Positions 30,401 through 38,472 of a stretch of 64,000 bases of DNA are shown here, in pieces. The notes under the pieces are model-generated. The model did no database searches. It was not told the DNA's origin and saw only the letters and a program-made list of their open reading frames with translations. Source of the stretch: an uncultured Flavobacteriaceae bacterium (lineage in GTDB: Bacteria > Bacteroidota > Bacteroidia > Flavobacteriales > Flavobacteriaceae). The stretch spans positions 1-64,000 of the forward strand of contig CANMLX010000025.1 in NCBI GenBank assembly GCA_947498845.1. The letters run 5' to 3'. Positions within the stretch are counted from its first letter, which is position 1, and every line of letters begins with the position of its first letter. The position numbers and the translations under genes were made by a program.

Positions 30401-31990
30401 AAAACGTGTGTTTTCTAATGGAATTGGCGCATTTATATAATCTCTCCATCCATGTGTGAGCATCACATAATCTAAGGCTTTATTAGATTTTGGTTCTTTG
30501 GGATTGAAATAAAACGACGGTTTGTGGATGTTTCCTTTTAATTCTGAAGACACTAGTAAATAAGACAGAATATGATCCTGTTTATCATCTGCAAAAGACA
30601 CTAGTTTATTATCTGCAACAGCCACCGAAATATTAGATGGAATAGGTTTATTATTAGCATTGGTTGTTGTTATTGTTACCTTGGTCTTTTCTCGGGTTTC
30701 GTAAACGTCTTTATCTAATTCTAGGTCTATGTGTAGTTGTTTATTGTCATTGATAAATACAAGACGTTCTGCAACAATATTCCTCCCGGCATCCAGAATA
30801 CTAAATTTGGTAATGCCCATAGGAAAATCTTTAGTATTTATATCTATATCGTCTTTCTTTCCCATTACTGTTTTATTTAATAATACAGCTGTTGCATTAG
30901 AAACTTCTAAATGGTAGGTTTTCTTTTCTGTTGAAAAGAAGCTAAGCTTAGTGCTTAAACTATCCTTAGATACTGAAAACTTAACGCCTTTTTCATGACA
31001 TTTAGGAAGTCCTATATGCTGTTTTGAAATAAAAGGACTTTTAATTTTAGCATAATAGCTCTTCCTTTTTTTGGTAGAAAGCTCAAATGCGCCCATACCA
31101 TCATGAAAGCTATTAAACGATGTAATTACGTTATTGTTTTCATCAACAATATCGCCTTTAACATCTACCGGTTTACCAAACTCATTAAGTGCTTTAAATG
31201 CTATTGTATTGGTTGTACCCGCAATTAGTTTTCCACTTTCGGGAAAAAACTGTAAATCGATAGTATCTAAAACTACTGGAACACTTCTGGAGATAGATTC
31301 TGTAGTGCCTTGATAGGGGACAAGCACATTTAAAACAACATCTGTAGTTTTTAAATTTTCAGGTAAGGTAAATGTTGGTTTTGCTTTACCTTCTGTATTG
31401 GTTACAATTGATTTAGTAATTATTTTTCTTCCTTTTGCAGAGACCTCAACAGTTATACTTTTCCTTTTTAAAGGATTGTTTTTTAAATCTTTTGCTTCAA
31501 AATTAGCGGTTACTATAGAAGATGGGCCATAACCTTCTTTTTCAAATTTTAAGTTTAAAAGCAAATTAGGTTTTACTATTTTTTGAACTGTTATTTTTTT
31601 TGTGAATAACGCTTCGTCTCCAAAATTACGCATCCAGTTAGTATACACTTTAAGGGTATAGATCCCTCCTACCCAATCTTTTTCTATATAAAAATCGCCA
31701 TAAGCATACCCATTAACTATGGACAGCTTAATTTTTTTAGCGACCACACCCTTGGGTGAAATGAGTTCGGCATTAACAAAATCACTTACAGTAGATATTG
31801 TATTAGCCGATGTAACAATGTAAGATTTAAACCAAATGGTTTCTTCTGGAAAATAAAACGATCTATCTGTTTGTGTATATATTTTTTCTAGAGGTGCTTT
31901 TTCAAAATATCCTGTTGTAAATGATAGTAATGATAATATCACTATAAGTGTTGCTACAACAGAGATAATATGTGATTTTTGTAAATTCAT
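27431..31990 (-). CDS. Alpha-2-macroglobulin family protein with an inserted SusC-type TonB plug
   Basis: About 1519 aa from the chosen start MNLQKSHIISVV (an upstream in-frame Met at 32041 adds 17 residues). Signal peptide, then macroglobulin domains (MG2-type EKIYTQTDRSFYFPEETIWF). Near residues 655-778 lies a complete SusC-like plug: LDEVVVVGYGTTNKKEVTGS, AAVQGRVAGVNVI, APLYVVDGVPTDEI and DASATAIYGSRGANGVILIA. The A2M core resumes after it, with the thioester motif CFEQ at about residue 1049 and the alpha-helical complement-like domain. Known bacterial A2Ms trap proteases; the plug suggests attachment to a TonB/SusC system. It lies about 100 bp after the SusC-like gene on the same strand. 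Confidence 0.87.
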   Translation of the reverse strand: MNLQKSHIISVVATLIVILSLLSFTTGYFEKAPLEKIYTQTDRSFYFPEETIWFKSYIVTSANTISTVSDFVNAELISPKGVVAKKIKLSIVNGYAYGDFYIEKDWVGGIYTLKVYTNWMRNFGDEALFTKKITVQKIVKPNLLLNLKFEKEGYGPSSIVTANFEAKDLKNNPLKRKSITVEVSAKGRKIITKSIVTNTEGKAKPTFTLPENLKTTDVVLNVLVPYQGTTESISRSVPVVLDTIDLQFFPESGKLIAGTTNTIAFKALNEFGKPVDVKGDIVDENNNVITSFNSFHDGMGAFELSTKKRKSYYAKIKSPFISKQHIGLPKCHEKGVKFSVSKDSLSTKLSFFSTEKKTYHLEVSNATAVLLNKTVMGKKDDIDINTKDFPMGITKFSILDAGRNIVAERLVFINDNKQLHIDLELDKDVYETREKTKVTITTTNANNKPIPSNISVAVADNKLVSFADDKQDHILSYLLVSSELKGNIHKPSFYFNPKEPKSNKALDYVMLTHGWRDYINAPIPLENTRFKPEQKGIQSGKVVNKKGKPIEANLMLFDNRGDKVLTFKSNAEGKFQFKSNSQTEYTLLAYNETGEKLNVIKNTFQAGYKTETDAAIQKKNREKTKVFPRNKKPIQETIKEDAVANIALAEDSAQLDEVVVVGYGTTNKKEVTGSVARVVTEELSASGVSIAAAVQGRVAGVNVITANGSPGNASKIMIRGVSSISGNNAPLYVVDGVPTDEISHLDPSQINSVDILRDASATAIYGSRGANGVILIATKSGNFYNNWNKKRLNNTKFKNYAVTTFYNYSDNAYTDRPRTFYVPKYNSKIIPDERTDFRQTIYWNPVVQTDENGKAEFEFYNSDAITSFKITAEGIGYNGLVGRQNKAYATKKSLSVDFKTPNYMALNDAIVLPITITNETKNSITAHLDLILTKHLEILEPFDNQVVIAADTSIIRHIKVVPIKKDKDVTIQVALKSSKYQDVMKKQTTILSPYFPTEVSISKSESNSFSFNINHAVTNSVEAEFNVYTDVIGDVMGGIEGLIRKPYGCFEQTSSATYPNIMILKYLKATGKSNPKIEHKAKAFIRQGYRKLVSFETKEGGFEWFGRTPPHETLTAYGILEFTEMKDVYKGVDQKMLDRTTAWLLDQRDGKGGFKKSKKGYWKQLKNVANAYIVYALTEAKVSSDLSLEYKTAYNEALNSNDTYRMSLLALASYNLNKLEHAEKLMSKIKLNIDKYGFKVLPVEHTITRSYWNAKQIETAAFTVLALIKQDENNDALIAQGIKYIVDARRGARFGSTQSTAMALKALIAYAKRQKRIKINPDDTVELVINGKAIQRKLTTQEDGKITITGLSKYLKKGNENVTVTFSNPEISFPYALDVTWDSRLPNTSTKCPLTLETVIPNTSYNVGDNVSMAVNIANTKTESLGMVTAIIGIPSGATPQPWQLKELLEQNKVAYYEVFDNYLVFYWREFNASETKSIRLDLKADIAGDYKAPASTAYLYYGDEYKTWISGNALKIDN

Positions 31991-32091
31991 TTGTTTAAAA
32001 AATTTGAATATATTTCGAGAACTCTCATAAATTTTAATCATTTCTTGGTGTGAATTTTAAAATGATGAAAATTCATGTTCGTTTCATTGGG

Positions 32092-34935
32092 TTATATTTT
32101 CACGTTAATTGTTAAGCCTACTTCACTTACTAAAGGCGCATTAAAAAAGTTTAGCCCTCTGGCAGATGCATTGTTATACAGGCTACTATAAGGAGATGCG
32201 CCTCTAAACTTAGACCATGTTAACAGGTTATAGGCATACAGACCCACATTAAAAGTTCTTATAAAACTATCATTATTATTATTCATTATATCATAAGACA
32301 GATCTATGGATTTTAAATTCATATAGCTTCCATCTACAATAGCATCTTCTGCAACACCTTCAAAGCCATAGCGAACAAATCTATTCTCTAAAATACTGTT
32401 CTCGGGATTATAAAAATCTACTGCTGTTGTATTTGCTATCCCTTGTTGATTTACGCCAGTAAATACAAAATTGCTAGTTGTTCTTTCTTTTGCAGATTGT
32501 TGAGACGTTCCAAAATAATTTAAAACGTTTTGTGTGCCATTCCATACATCACCTCCTTTTTGGAAATCGATAAGAAAATTTAATCTTAAGTCTTTCCATC
32601 TCAACGTATTTTTAAAACCTAAGTTAAATTTAGGGATGGGATCTCCAATAATTTGAAGTTCGGGATCAACTAACGGAAAACCATTGTCTCCTATAATAAT
32701 ATTGTTATTATCATCTCTTTGATAAGCAGAGCCTACAATAACACCTGCTGGCTGCCCTTCTATTAAATTTTTTGATATGGTTGAAAAGCCCGCTATAGGA
32801 ATTCGATTACTATTATCTAATAATTTAGTAACCTTAGTCCTATAGGTAGAAAATACAAATGAAGGCCTATAAGTAAAGTCGTAATTATAATCAAGACGAA
32901 TGGTAGCCTCTAAAGTCGCTTCAAATCCTTTATTTGTTACGTTGGCACTATTTTTTAATTGAAATGTGTTGCTTTCTGTAACAGGAAAAACAGTGTTTTT
33001 TGTGTGGTTATTAAAGTGTGTAATTCCCAAATGTATATCACTTTCAAAAGCTCTAAACCCTAGTGATAAATTATAATTATAACTTTCTTTTTCTTCGAGT
33101 TTAAGAGCATTACTTACAAACAAATCGTTAACCGCTCTGTACATTAACGTTTCTGAGGGTGATATGTTTAGGCTATTATGACTTTGATTTCCATATAGCA
33201 AAGGGGAATCGTTAACATCTAAAGAGGTATTAGCCGAAACAGATAAGCTATTTAAAAAATGGGCATCTAAAAGTGCCCTAAGGTCCAATTTCAACTCAAG
33301 AGTTGGCAAAAACCATTTGTTATTTTGAATAGATGATATATAGGAGTTATTAGTAAATGATGTTGTAATACTTTCATTATTAAATTTATGTATCACTTTA
33401 TTCATTAAACGAAGTATATTTCTGTTTAAAGTCCTATTATTTAATGAGCTATTTTCTGGGTTACTAAAAGAAAAGGGATTAAATCCGTTAGCTTGAAATA
33501 AGCTGTAATTTAAATCTTCATAAATATAATCTACGTTGGATGTTATATCTATTTTATGATCTCTGGCACTTTGCTTATAATTAAAATTAAGAGCCGCATT
33601 AAAATTGTTTTTCTCAGCACTTCTGTCACTTAAATAGCCTCCATTAAAACCATTGGTATTTCTAATTACGCCAAAGTTTTGCGTGTTATTAGTATAACTA
33701 TAATTAAGTTTACTGTTAATGCTTATATAATCGGAAACTTCATATTCATTTTTAAGACTCGCAACAAACAGTGTATGCTTTTCTGCGTTATGGTTAGTTT
33801 GTAATAACCATAAAGGATTATTAAATTGATTAGGGCTAAAACTTCGTTGAGTATTATCAAGTAACTGTATGCCTTGATTATTACTAAAGCTTGCAGGGGT
33901 TATCCAACTGTTTAATAACACATTATTTTGAAACCCATTAATATTAGGTTGATTGGTAGTGTGATTGCTATATTTTACAAACGCATTCCAACCTAGTTTT
34001 TCTCCATAACCGCTCTTATTTATATACTTAAAAACTAAATCATTATACTTATTTGTTGCAATACTAAAGATATCTTTCTGTGTTTTATTGGTAAAATCGA
34101 ACCCTAAAAACACATCAGCTGTACTTACATTAAAGAACACATTGTTTACCGACTTGAAAGTGGTCTTTAAAATAGAATTATCGTAAGGTTTTGCTGCAAT
34201 ACCACTTGCTTTACTAATTAATCTTCCATTAAGGTCATAATTATAGTTTGATCCATCAAATTCTAGAGCTTGTATTCTTGGACCATAAGAAAAAGGCACG
34301 CCTGTTTCTGCGCCTTGAAAAGAAACCTCACCATTTATAGGAACGCCTTGCGCATATGTACTTTGTAATAATGGTACATTACTATTCTGTACAAACTGTA
34401 ATCCATTAATTGTTTTAAAGCCTATTTCATAATACACATCTGGTTTAAAATAAATAAGCTGTACACTATCTTTATTAACCTTTATATCTCTAATCCTGTT
34501 GTACTGAAAATAGCGTTCCTTGTTATATGTTTTTTGGGCATCTCCAGCATTAGGTATATTCACTGTTGCTTTTTTAATTCTTAGCAACGCAGTTTTGTAA
34601 GCCTCACTTTTTATGGTTTTAACAGGCACTTTTTCAATCGCTATAGTACTTGATGTTGTACCAAACATAGACGCTGTTACTGTAACTTCTTTGGACAACA
34701 TCCCTATAAACTCAAAACGTAACACGTCTCCCACTTGACACAAAATTTTGTATTCCCCCTCAAAGCTTGTTACAACACCTTTGTTAGTGCCTTTAATTAA
34801 AACATTTACCCCTGGTAAAGGCACACCATCTGAATCGTTTAGTACTCCAGAAACCATGCCCTGTTGCGCAAAGGTTACATATGGTAATAGGAATACTAAT
34901 AACGTTAAAACACTTTTGGGTAGAAATAGTTTCAT
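32092..34935 (-). CDS. SusC-like outer-membrane barrel protein without a recognisable plug domain
   Basis: About 947 aa starting at MKLFLPKSVLTLLVF (signal peptide ending TFAQQ). It begins with a CarboxypepD-like domain (VSGVLNDSDGVPLPGVNVLI and later GEYKILCQVGDVLRFEFIGM). Then follows barrel sequence: YAQGVPINGEVSFQGAETG is the phrase that in ordinary SusC proteins comes after the plug. None of the usual plug marks (VVVGYG, YVVDGVP, AIYGSRGANG) occurs anywhere in it. The barrel end is SARGLNFFNAPLVSEVGL. The missing plug is present in the adjacent A2M protein. No SusD partner is in the window. Confidence 0.8.
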   Translation of the reverse strand: MKLFLPKSVLTLLVFLLPYVTFAQQGMVSGVLNDSDGVPLPGVNVLIKGTNKGVVTSFEGEYKILCQVGDVLRFEFIGMLSKEVTVTASMFGTTSSTIAIEKVPVKTIKSEAYKTALLRIKKATVNIPNAGDAQKTYNKERYFQYNRIRDIKVNKDSVQLIYFKPDVYYEIGFKTINGLQFVQNSNVPLLQSTYAQGVPINGEVSFQGAETGVPFSYGPRIQALEFDGSNYNYDLNGRLISKASGIAAKPYDNSILKTTFKSVNNVFFNVSTADVFLGFDFTNKTQKDIFSIATNKYNDLVFKYINKSGYGEKLGWNAFVKYSNHTTNQPNINGFQNNVLLNSWITPASFSNNQGIQLLDNTQRSFSPNQFNNPLWLLQTNHNAEKHTLFVASLKNEYEVSDYISINSKLNYSYTNNTQNFGVIRNTNGFNGGYLSDRSAEKNNFNAALNFNYKQSARDHKIDITSNVDYIYEDLNYSLFQANGFNPFSFSNPENSSLNNRTLNRNILRLMNKVIHKFNNESITTSFTNNSYISSIQNNKWFLPTLELKLDLRALLDAHFLNSLSVSANTSLDVNDSPLLYGNQSHNSLNISPSETLMYRAVNDLFVSNALKLEEKESYNYNLSLGFRAFESDIHLGITHFNNHTKNTVFPVTESNTFQLKNSANVTNKGFEATLEATIRLDYNYDFTYRPSFVFSTYRTKVTKLLDNSNRIPIAGFSTISKNLIEGQPAGVIVGSAYQRDDNNNIIIGDNGFPLVDPELQIIGDPIPKFNLGFKNTLRWKDLRLNFLIDFQKGGDVWNGTQNVLNYFGTSQQSAKERTTSNFVFTGVNQQGIANTTAVDFYNPENSILENRFVRYGFEGVAEDAIVDGSYMNLKSIDLSYDIMNNNNDSFIRTFNVGLYAYNLLTWSKFRGASPYSSLYNNASARGLNFFNAPLVSEVGLTINVKI

Positions 34936-35052
34936 ATGGTTTGGCATTTAATTATGTCAAACCTAAGCGTATTATAACGAATACAAAATTATAAATGAGT
35001 AAAAAACACATTTCAGTGAGTAAAGCGGTTTAATGAAGTGCTTGTTTAAAAC

Positions 35053-35565
35053 CTATTCCTTTTTCAAAAAATTATTTTCCTTTTTTAGTTTTTGTGCTTC
35101 CAAAGCATGCCATATACCATAGCCTAAGAATCCAATAATAACAACTTTCCAAACACCGCCTCTAAAAACTAATTCAGGATTAATTAAAAATAACAGTAAG
35201 TAATAACAAAGGATAATTGCTAAAGCAATTGATAGAAATAGAATAGGTTTTTTAGAAGAGAAATAACCAAAAACTGCTAATAAAACTCCCAAAATAATAT
35301 AAAACACGACATCTTCAATACTACCAAATCTCCTATAAGCAATAAAAGCATGGTATAATTGAAATGCGCCAATAAAGTAAAGAATGCGTTGTGCTTTTTG
35401 TTGAGATTCTTTAGCATCGCCTATTTTAGCCTTGTTTGCTATTTGTTTTCCTATAAAAATAGATTTTTCTTTTTCTGTTCCAGCTAATGGAAAATTACAA
35501 TTTGAACATACTATTTCTATTTGAGAAACGTCTTCGTTACAATTTGGGCATTCTAATGGTGTCAT
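35053..35565 (-). CDS. Small zinc-ribbon membrane protein
   Basis: 170 aa. The N-terminus LECPNCNEDVSQ with later CSNCNFPLAG is a double CxxC zinc ribbon. Three or four hydrophobic helices follow (VVFYIILGVLLAVFGYF, LFLSIALAIILCYYLLLFL, VVIIGFLGYGIWHAL) with a Lys-rich tail. Family unknown to me. It lies 105 bp from the SusC-like gene and points the same way. Confidence 0.65.
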   Translation of the reverse strand: MTPLECPNCNEDVSQIEIVCSNCNFPLAGTEKEKSIFIGKQIANKAKIGDAKESQQKAQRILYFIGAFQLYHAFIAYRRFGSIEDVVFYIILGVLLAVFGYFSSKKPILFLSIALAIILCYYLLLFLINPELVFRGGVWKVVIIGFLGYGIWHALEAQKLKKENNFLKKE

Positions 35566-35771
35566 GATTCAAAAATAAATAAAAATGAAAACTAAAGCCC
35601 ACTGTTAATTCTAAATTAAAACTACATTTTAGTAGTAAAATTAAACTTAAAAAAACTTTTTATCGTGTTTTAATGTTATTACGTCTATATTTTTACATTT
35701 TTAACACTAAATAAAAATCCATTTTGCATTCAAAGTAAGTATATTTATACAAAACAAAACCTATTTAAAAA

Positions 35772-36869
35772 ATGAACACAATTTTTAGACTCAAATCGAT
35801 TGCTTTAATTTTGCTAGCAGCTTTTTTAATAACAAGCTGTTCTTCAGATTCCAATAATGACGACATAGATCTTGGTAACGGTGGTGGAGATGGCGGATCT
35901 CAATTTGACGGTGAACTTTCTGTTTTTGAGACAGGAGCAGATACTAGAGAAGTTACTATCAACGGTGCTACAGTTACCGGAGCAAATGCAACGGTTAAAG
36001 TGGCTTTTCAATCTAGTAATAGCATGAGACGTTTATATGTAACTCAAAACGTTTCTGATTTTGGACCAGAACCTTATAATTTTGCTATAGCAGGTGTAAG
36101 TGTAGACGATAAAAAAGACGGATCTTTAGATTTATCTGGTGATAACAAAAATGGATTTGAATTTGCAATTCCTTTTCCTGTACCAAATTCGGCAGATAGC
36201 AAAATAGTGTATACTATTTGGGCAACTACTGGCCGTGGTGATTTTAGAGATATTGCTAAAAGAAATGCTATTGGTGATACTGCAGTAGGAACTATTACAA
36301 TTAATGGAAGTGGTAGTAATGGAGGTAATGGAGTAAACGCTTTTACAAAAACCTTATTAGCGGCACCGTTAGCTGATGGGTCTTCTAAAACATTTATTTC
36401 AATGTTTAATAACCAAGTGTATAAAATTAGTGAAGGTGAAGAATTTGCAGCGTTATGGGATTTTGGATTCTACTATTTACCAGGAGCTTCTCACGGGGCT
36501 TCATTGGCATCTACTTCAGATTATCCTGAACTTTTTGATCATGATGGTGATCAAAATACTGCGACTACACCAACACCATTAGTAGCTGTATCTGGTTTAA
36601 CGGGAGTAGATCAAACTGAATTAAATAAATTCTACTTTGCAAAATCTACTAAAAGTGCTGCAGATTTTGATGCTGCAACTCTAGCAGATTTAAATGCTAT
36701 TGCTGTCCCTACAGCAGAAAGAGTTAACAACCTTGCTATTGGTGAAGTTGTTGAATTTGCAGATCAATACGGAAATAAAGGACTTATTAAAATATTAGAT
36801 AAGAAGGATAGCTTTGGATCGGATGGGTTTATCTCGTTTGATGTAAAAGTTACCGTTCTTAATTTTTAA
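35772..36869 (+). CDS. Hypothetical lipoprotein
   Basis: 365 aa. Signal peptide and lipobox ITSCSSDS, then an acidic Gly/Asp/Asn linker (DLGNGGGDGGSQ). The rest is mostly beta sequence with a low number of Cys, and includes SNGGNGVNAFTKTLLAAP and VVEFADQYGNKGLIKILDKK. I do not recognise a family. It stands alone between a repeat-free gap and a strong terminator. Confidence 0.65.
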   Translation: MNTIFRLKSIALILLAAFLITSCSSDSNNDDIDLGNGGGDGGSQFDGELSVFETGADTREVTINGATVTGANATVKVAFQSSNSMRRLYVTQNVSDFGPEPYNFAIAGVSVDDKKDGSLDLSGDNKNGFEFAIPFPVPNSADSKIVYTIWATTGRGDFRDIAKRNAIGDTAVGTITINGSGSNGGNGVNAFTKTLLAAPLADGSSKTFISMFNNQVYKISEGEEFAALWDFGFYYLPGASHGASLASTSDYPELFDHDGDQNTATTPTPLVAVSGLTGVDQTELNKFYFAKSTKSAADFDAATLADLNAIAVPTAERVNNLAIGEVVEFADQYGNKGLIKILDKKDSFGSDGFISFDVKVTVLNF

Positions 36870-36954
36870 AGCATAATAGTTCAAACTATTATAATAGGAC
36901 AAATCTAAACTGAACACAAAAAAAGATTTGTTAGGATTTAATTAATTTTCTACA

Positions 36955-36979
36955 AAACTCCCCTTTTTGGGGAGTTTTT
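36955..36979 (+). terminator. Rho-independent terminator
   Basis: AAAACTCCCC-loop-GGGGAGTTTTT hairpin with a T tail, about 86 bp after the lipoprotein stop. It also reads as a terminator for the opposite-strand gene at 37018. Confidence 0.8.
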
Positions 36980-37017
36980 AATTTATAAAATCCTGATTCC
37001 TGCTTTCTCAGCAATGC

Positions 37018-37608
37018 CTATATATGTTTTCCTTTATGCCACCCATGTTTTCCCAAATACTGTTCGCCACTATCAACGGCTCCATCTTCAATGGGCGTAC
37101 CCATAGAATCGTTCCAACGGTTTAAGTAACCAAACAAAGAAATAACACCAAGCATTTCTACAATTTCGCCTTCATCCCAATGCTCATACAAGCGCTTTTT
37201 AATGGTTTCGTTAACTGCATTAGGGACTTGAGAAGCGGCCAAACTAAAATCTAGCGCAGCACGTTCTGCCTCACTAAATGCTGGGTGTGTTTTGTATTCC
37301 CATATATTGTCCAACTGCTCCTGTTCTGCGCCGTAGCGTTCGGCAGCACGAATAGCGTGTGCCTGACAATAACGACATCCTGTTGCATTGCTACTCACCC
37401 AGGCAATCATACGTTTTAATGCAGAAGTCACGCGCCCCTCATTAGCCATTACCGCTTTGTTTAAATTAATAAACGCTTTGCTAATAGCAGGACGACGTTG
37501 CATGGTTAAAACCGAATTAGGACAAAAGCCCAATGTTTCGTTAAAGAACATGGCTAGTTCTTTAGTTTCTGGATCGTGATCTGGTGATAAAGGTGTTACT
37601 AAAGGCAT
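37018..37608 (-). CDS. AhpD-like / carboxymuconolactone decarboxylase family protein
   Basis: 196 aa. The redox motif CRYCQAHAIRAAERYG (CxxC followed by a histidine) is the hallmark of AhpD-like peroxidase-related enzymes, preceded by RMIAWVSSNATG and followed by FSEAERAALDFSLAAS. Such proteins reduce peroxides or act in aromatic-ring metabolism; the substrate here is unknown. It is divergent from the OsmC gene, which is also a peroxide-linked family, so the pair may act against peroxides. Confidence 0.85.
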   Translation of the reverse strand: MPLVTPLSPDHDPETKELAMFFNETLGFCPNSVLTMQRRPAISKAFINLNKAVMANEGRVTSALKRMIAWVSSNATGCRYCQAHAIRAAERYGAEQEQLDNIWEYKTHPAFSEAERAALDFSLAASQVPNAVNETIKKRLYEHWDEGEIVEMLGVISLFGYLNRWNDSMGTPIEDGAVDSGEQYLGKHGWHKGKHI

Positions 37609-37832
37609 AATATAATTTATTAATTAAAGAACTGTTTTTAAACCCTTTCTGTTTGCTAAAAAATGGTTCGTTTTTTCTCATTCTGTAGCATTATCAACAG
37701 CCCTTCCAATAGGCGGGTGCAACTCGAAAAAATCTTCAATCGGTCAAAAACGCACTAATTTTCGCTTAAACGTAGAAAGTTCAAAACAGTTCAGTATTTT
37801 TGATGTTTACAAGTAACAAAATAATTTACAAA

Positions 37833-38249
37833 ATGGCAGTTCAAGTAACAACAAAGTGGTTAGGAGAAATGAGGTTTGAGAGTACAAACCCATCTGGGCA
37901 TAATTTATTTATTGATGCAGGTGAAGAAAATGGAGGTAAAAGTGAAGGCTACCGGCCTAAAGCTTTAATGTTATCGGGCTTAGCGGGTTGTTCTGGTTTA
38001 GATGTTGCATCACTTATAAAAAAGATGAAACTGGATGTAGCGGATTTTAAAATTGATATTGAAGCTAATTTAACCGAAGAACATCCAAAAATTTATGATA
38101 AGGTAAGCATGCATTTCCATTTTTATGGTGATGATTTAAATGAAAAGAAACTACAACGTGCCGTAGATTTATCTATTGAAAAATACTGTGGTGTGATGGA
38201 AATGTTTCGTCAGTTTGCCGAATTAACTATTGAAACACATTTTCACTAA
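37833..38249 (+). CDS. OsmC family peroxiredoxin-like protein
   Basis: 138 aa from ATG at 37833 (MAVQVTTKWLGEMRFES), shorter than the in-frame upstream start. OsmC fold: LMLSGLAGCSGLDVASLIKKM contains one redox-type cysteine, and YCGVMEMFRQFAEL contains the second. OsmC proteins reduce organic peroxides. It shares a divergent control region with the AhpD-like gene. Confidence 0.88.
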   Translation: MAVQVTTKWLGEMRFESTNPSGHNLFIDAGEENGGKSEGYRPKALMLSGLAGCSGLDVASLIKKMKLDVADFKIDIEANLTEEHPKIYDKVSMHFHFYGDDLNEKKLQRAVDLSIEKYCGVMEMFRQFAELTIETHFH

Positions 38250-38472
38250 GTGCCTAAGAAATCAGTGCCTTAAGTTTACAAGTGCCTTGAGTATTTAAAG
38301 GTATCACTTTAGCGCACTTTAAGTACTTTCAACTTTATAACTTTATACAATGAAATGAGCGCCTAAAGTTTGGAAATGCCTGAAGTGTTAATTGATAACT
38401 CTAGCGCACTTTAAGTACTTTTAACTTTATATACTTTTAACCTTATAAACCTTCAACTTTTAAACTTCATAC
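38250..38472 (+). repeat. Degenerate direct-repeat tract before recJ
   Basis: TAGCGCACTTTAAGTACTTT followed by C or T and AACTTTATA occurs at 38310-38339 and again at 38402-38431. Smaller units (AGTGCCTnAAG, CTTTATA, AACTTT) fill the rest. No reading frame. It ends right before the recJ start codon. Confidence 0.6.
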
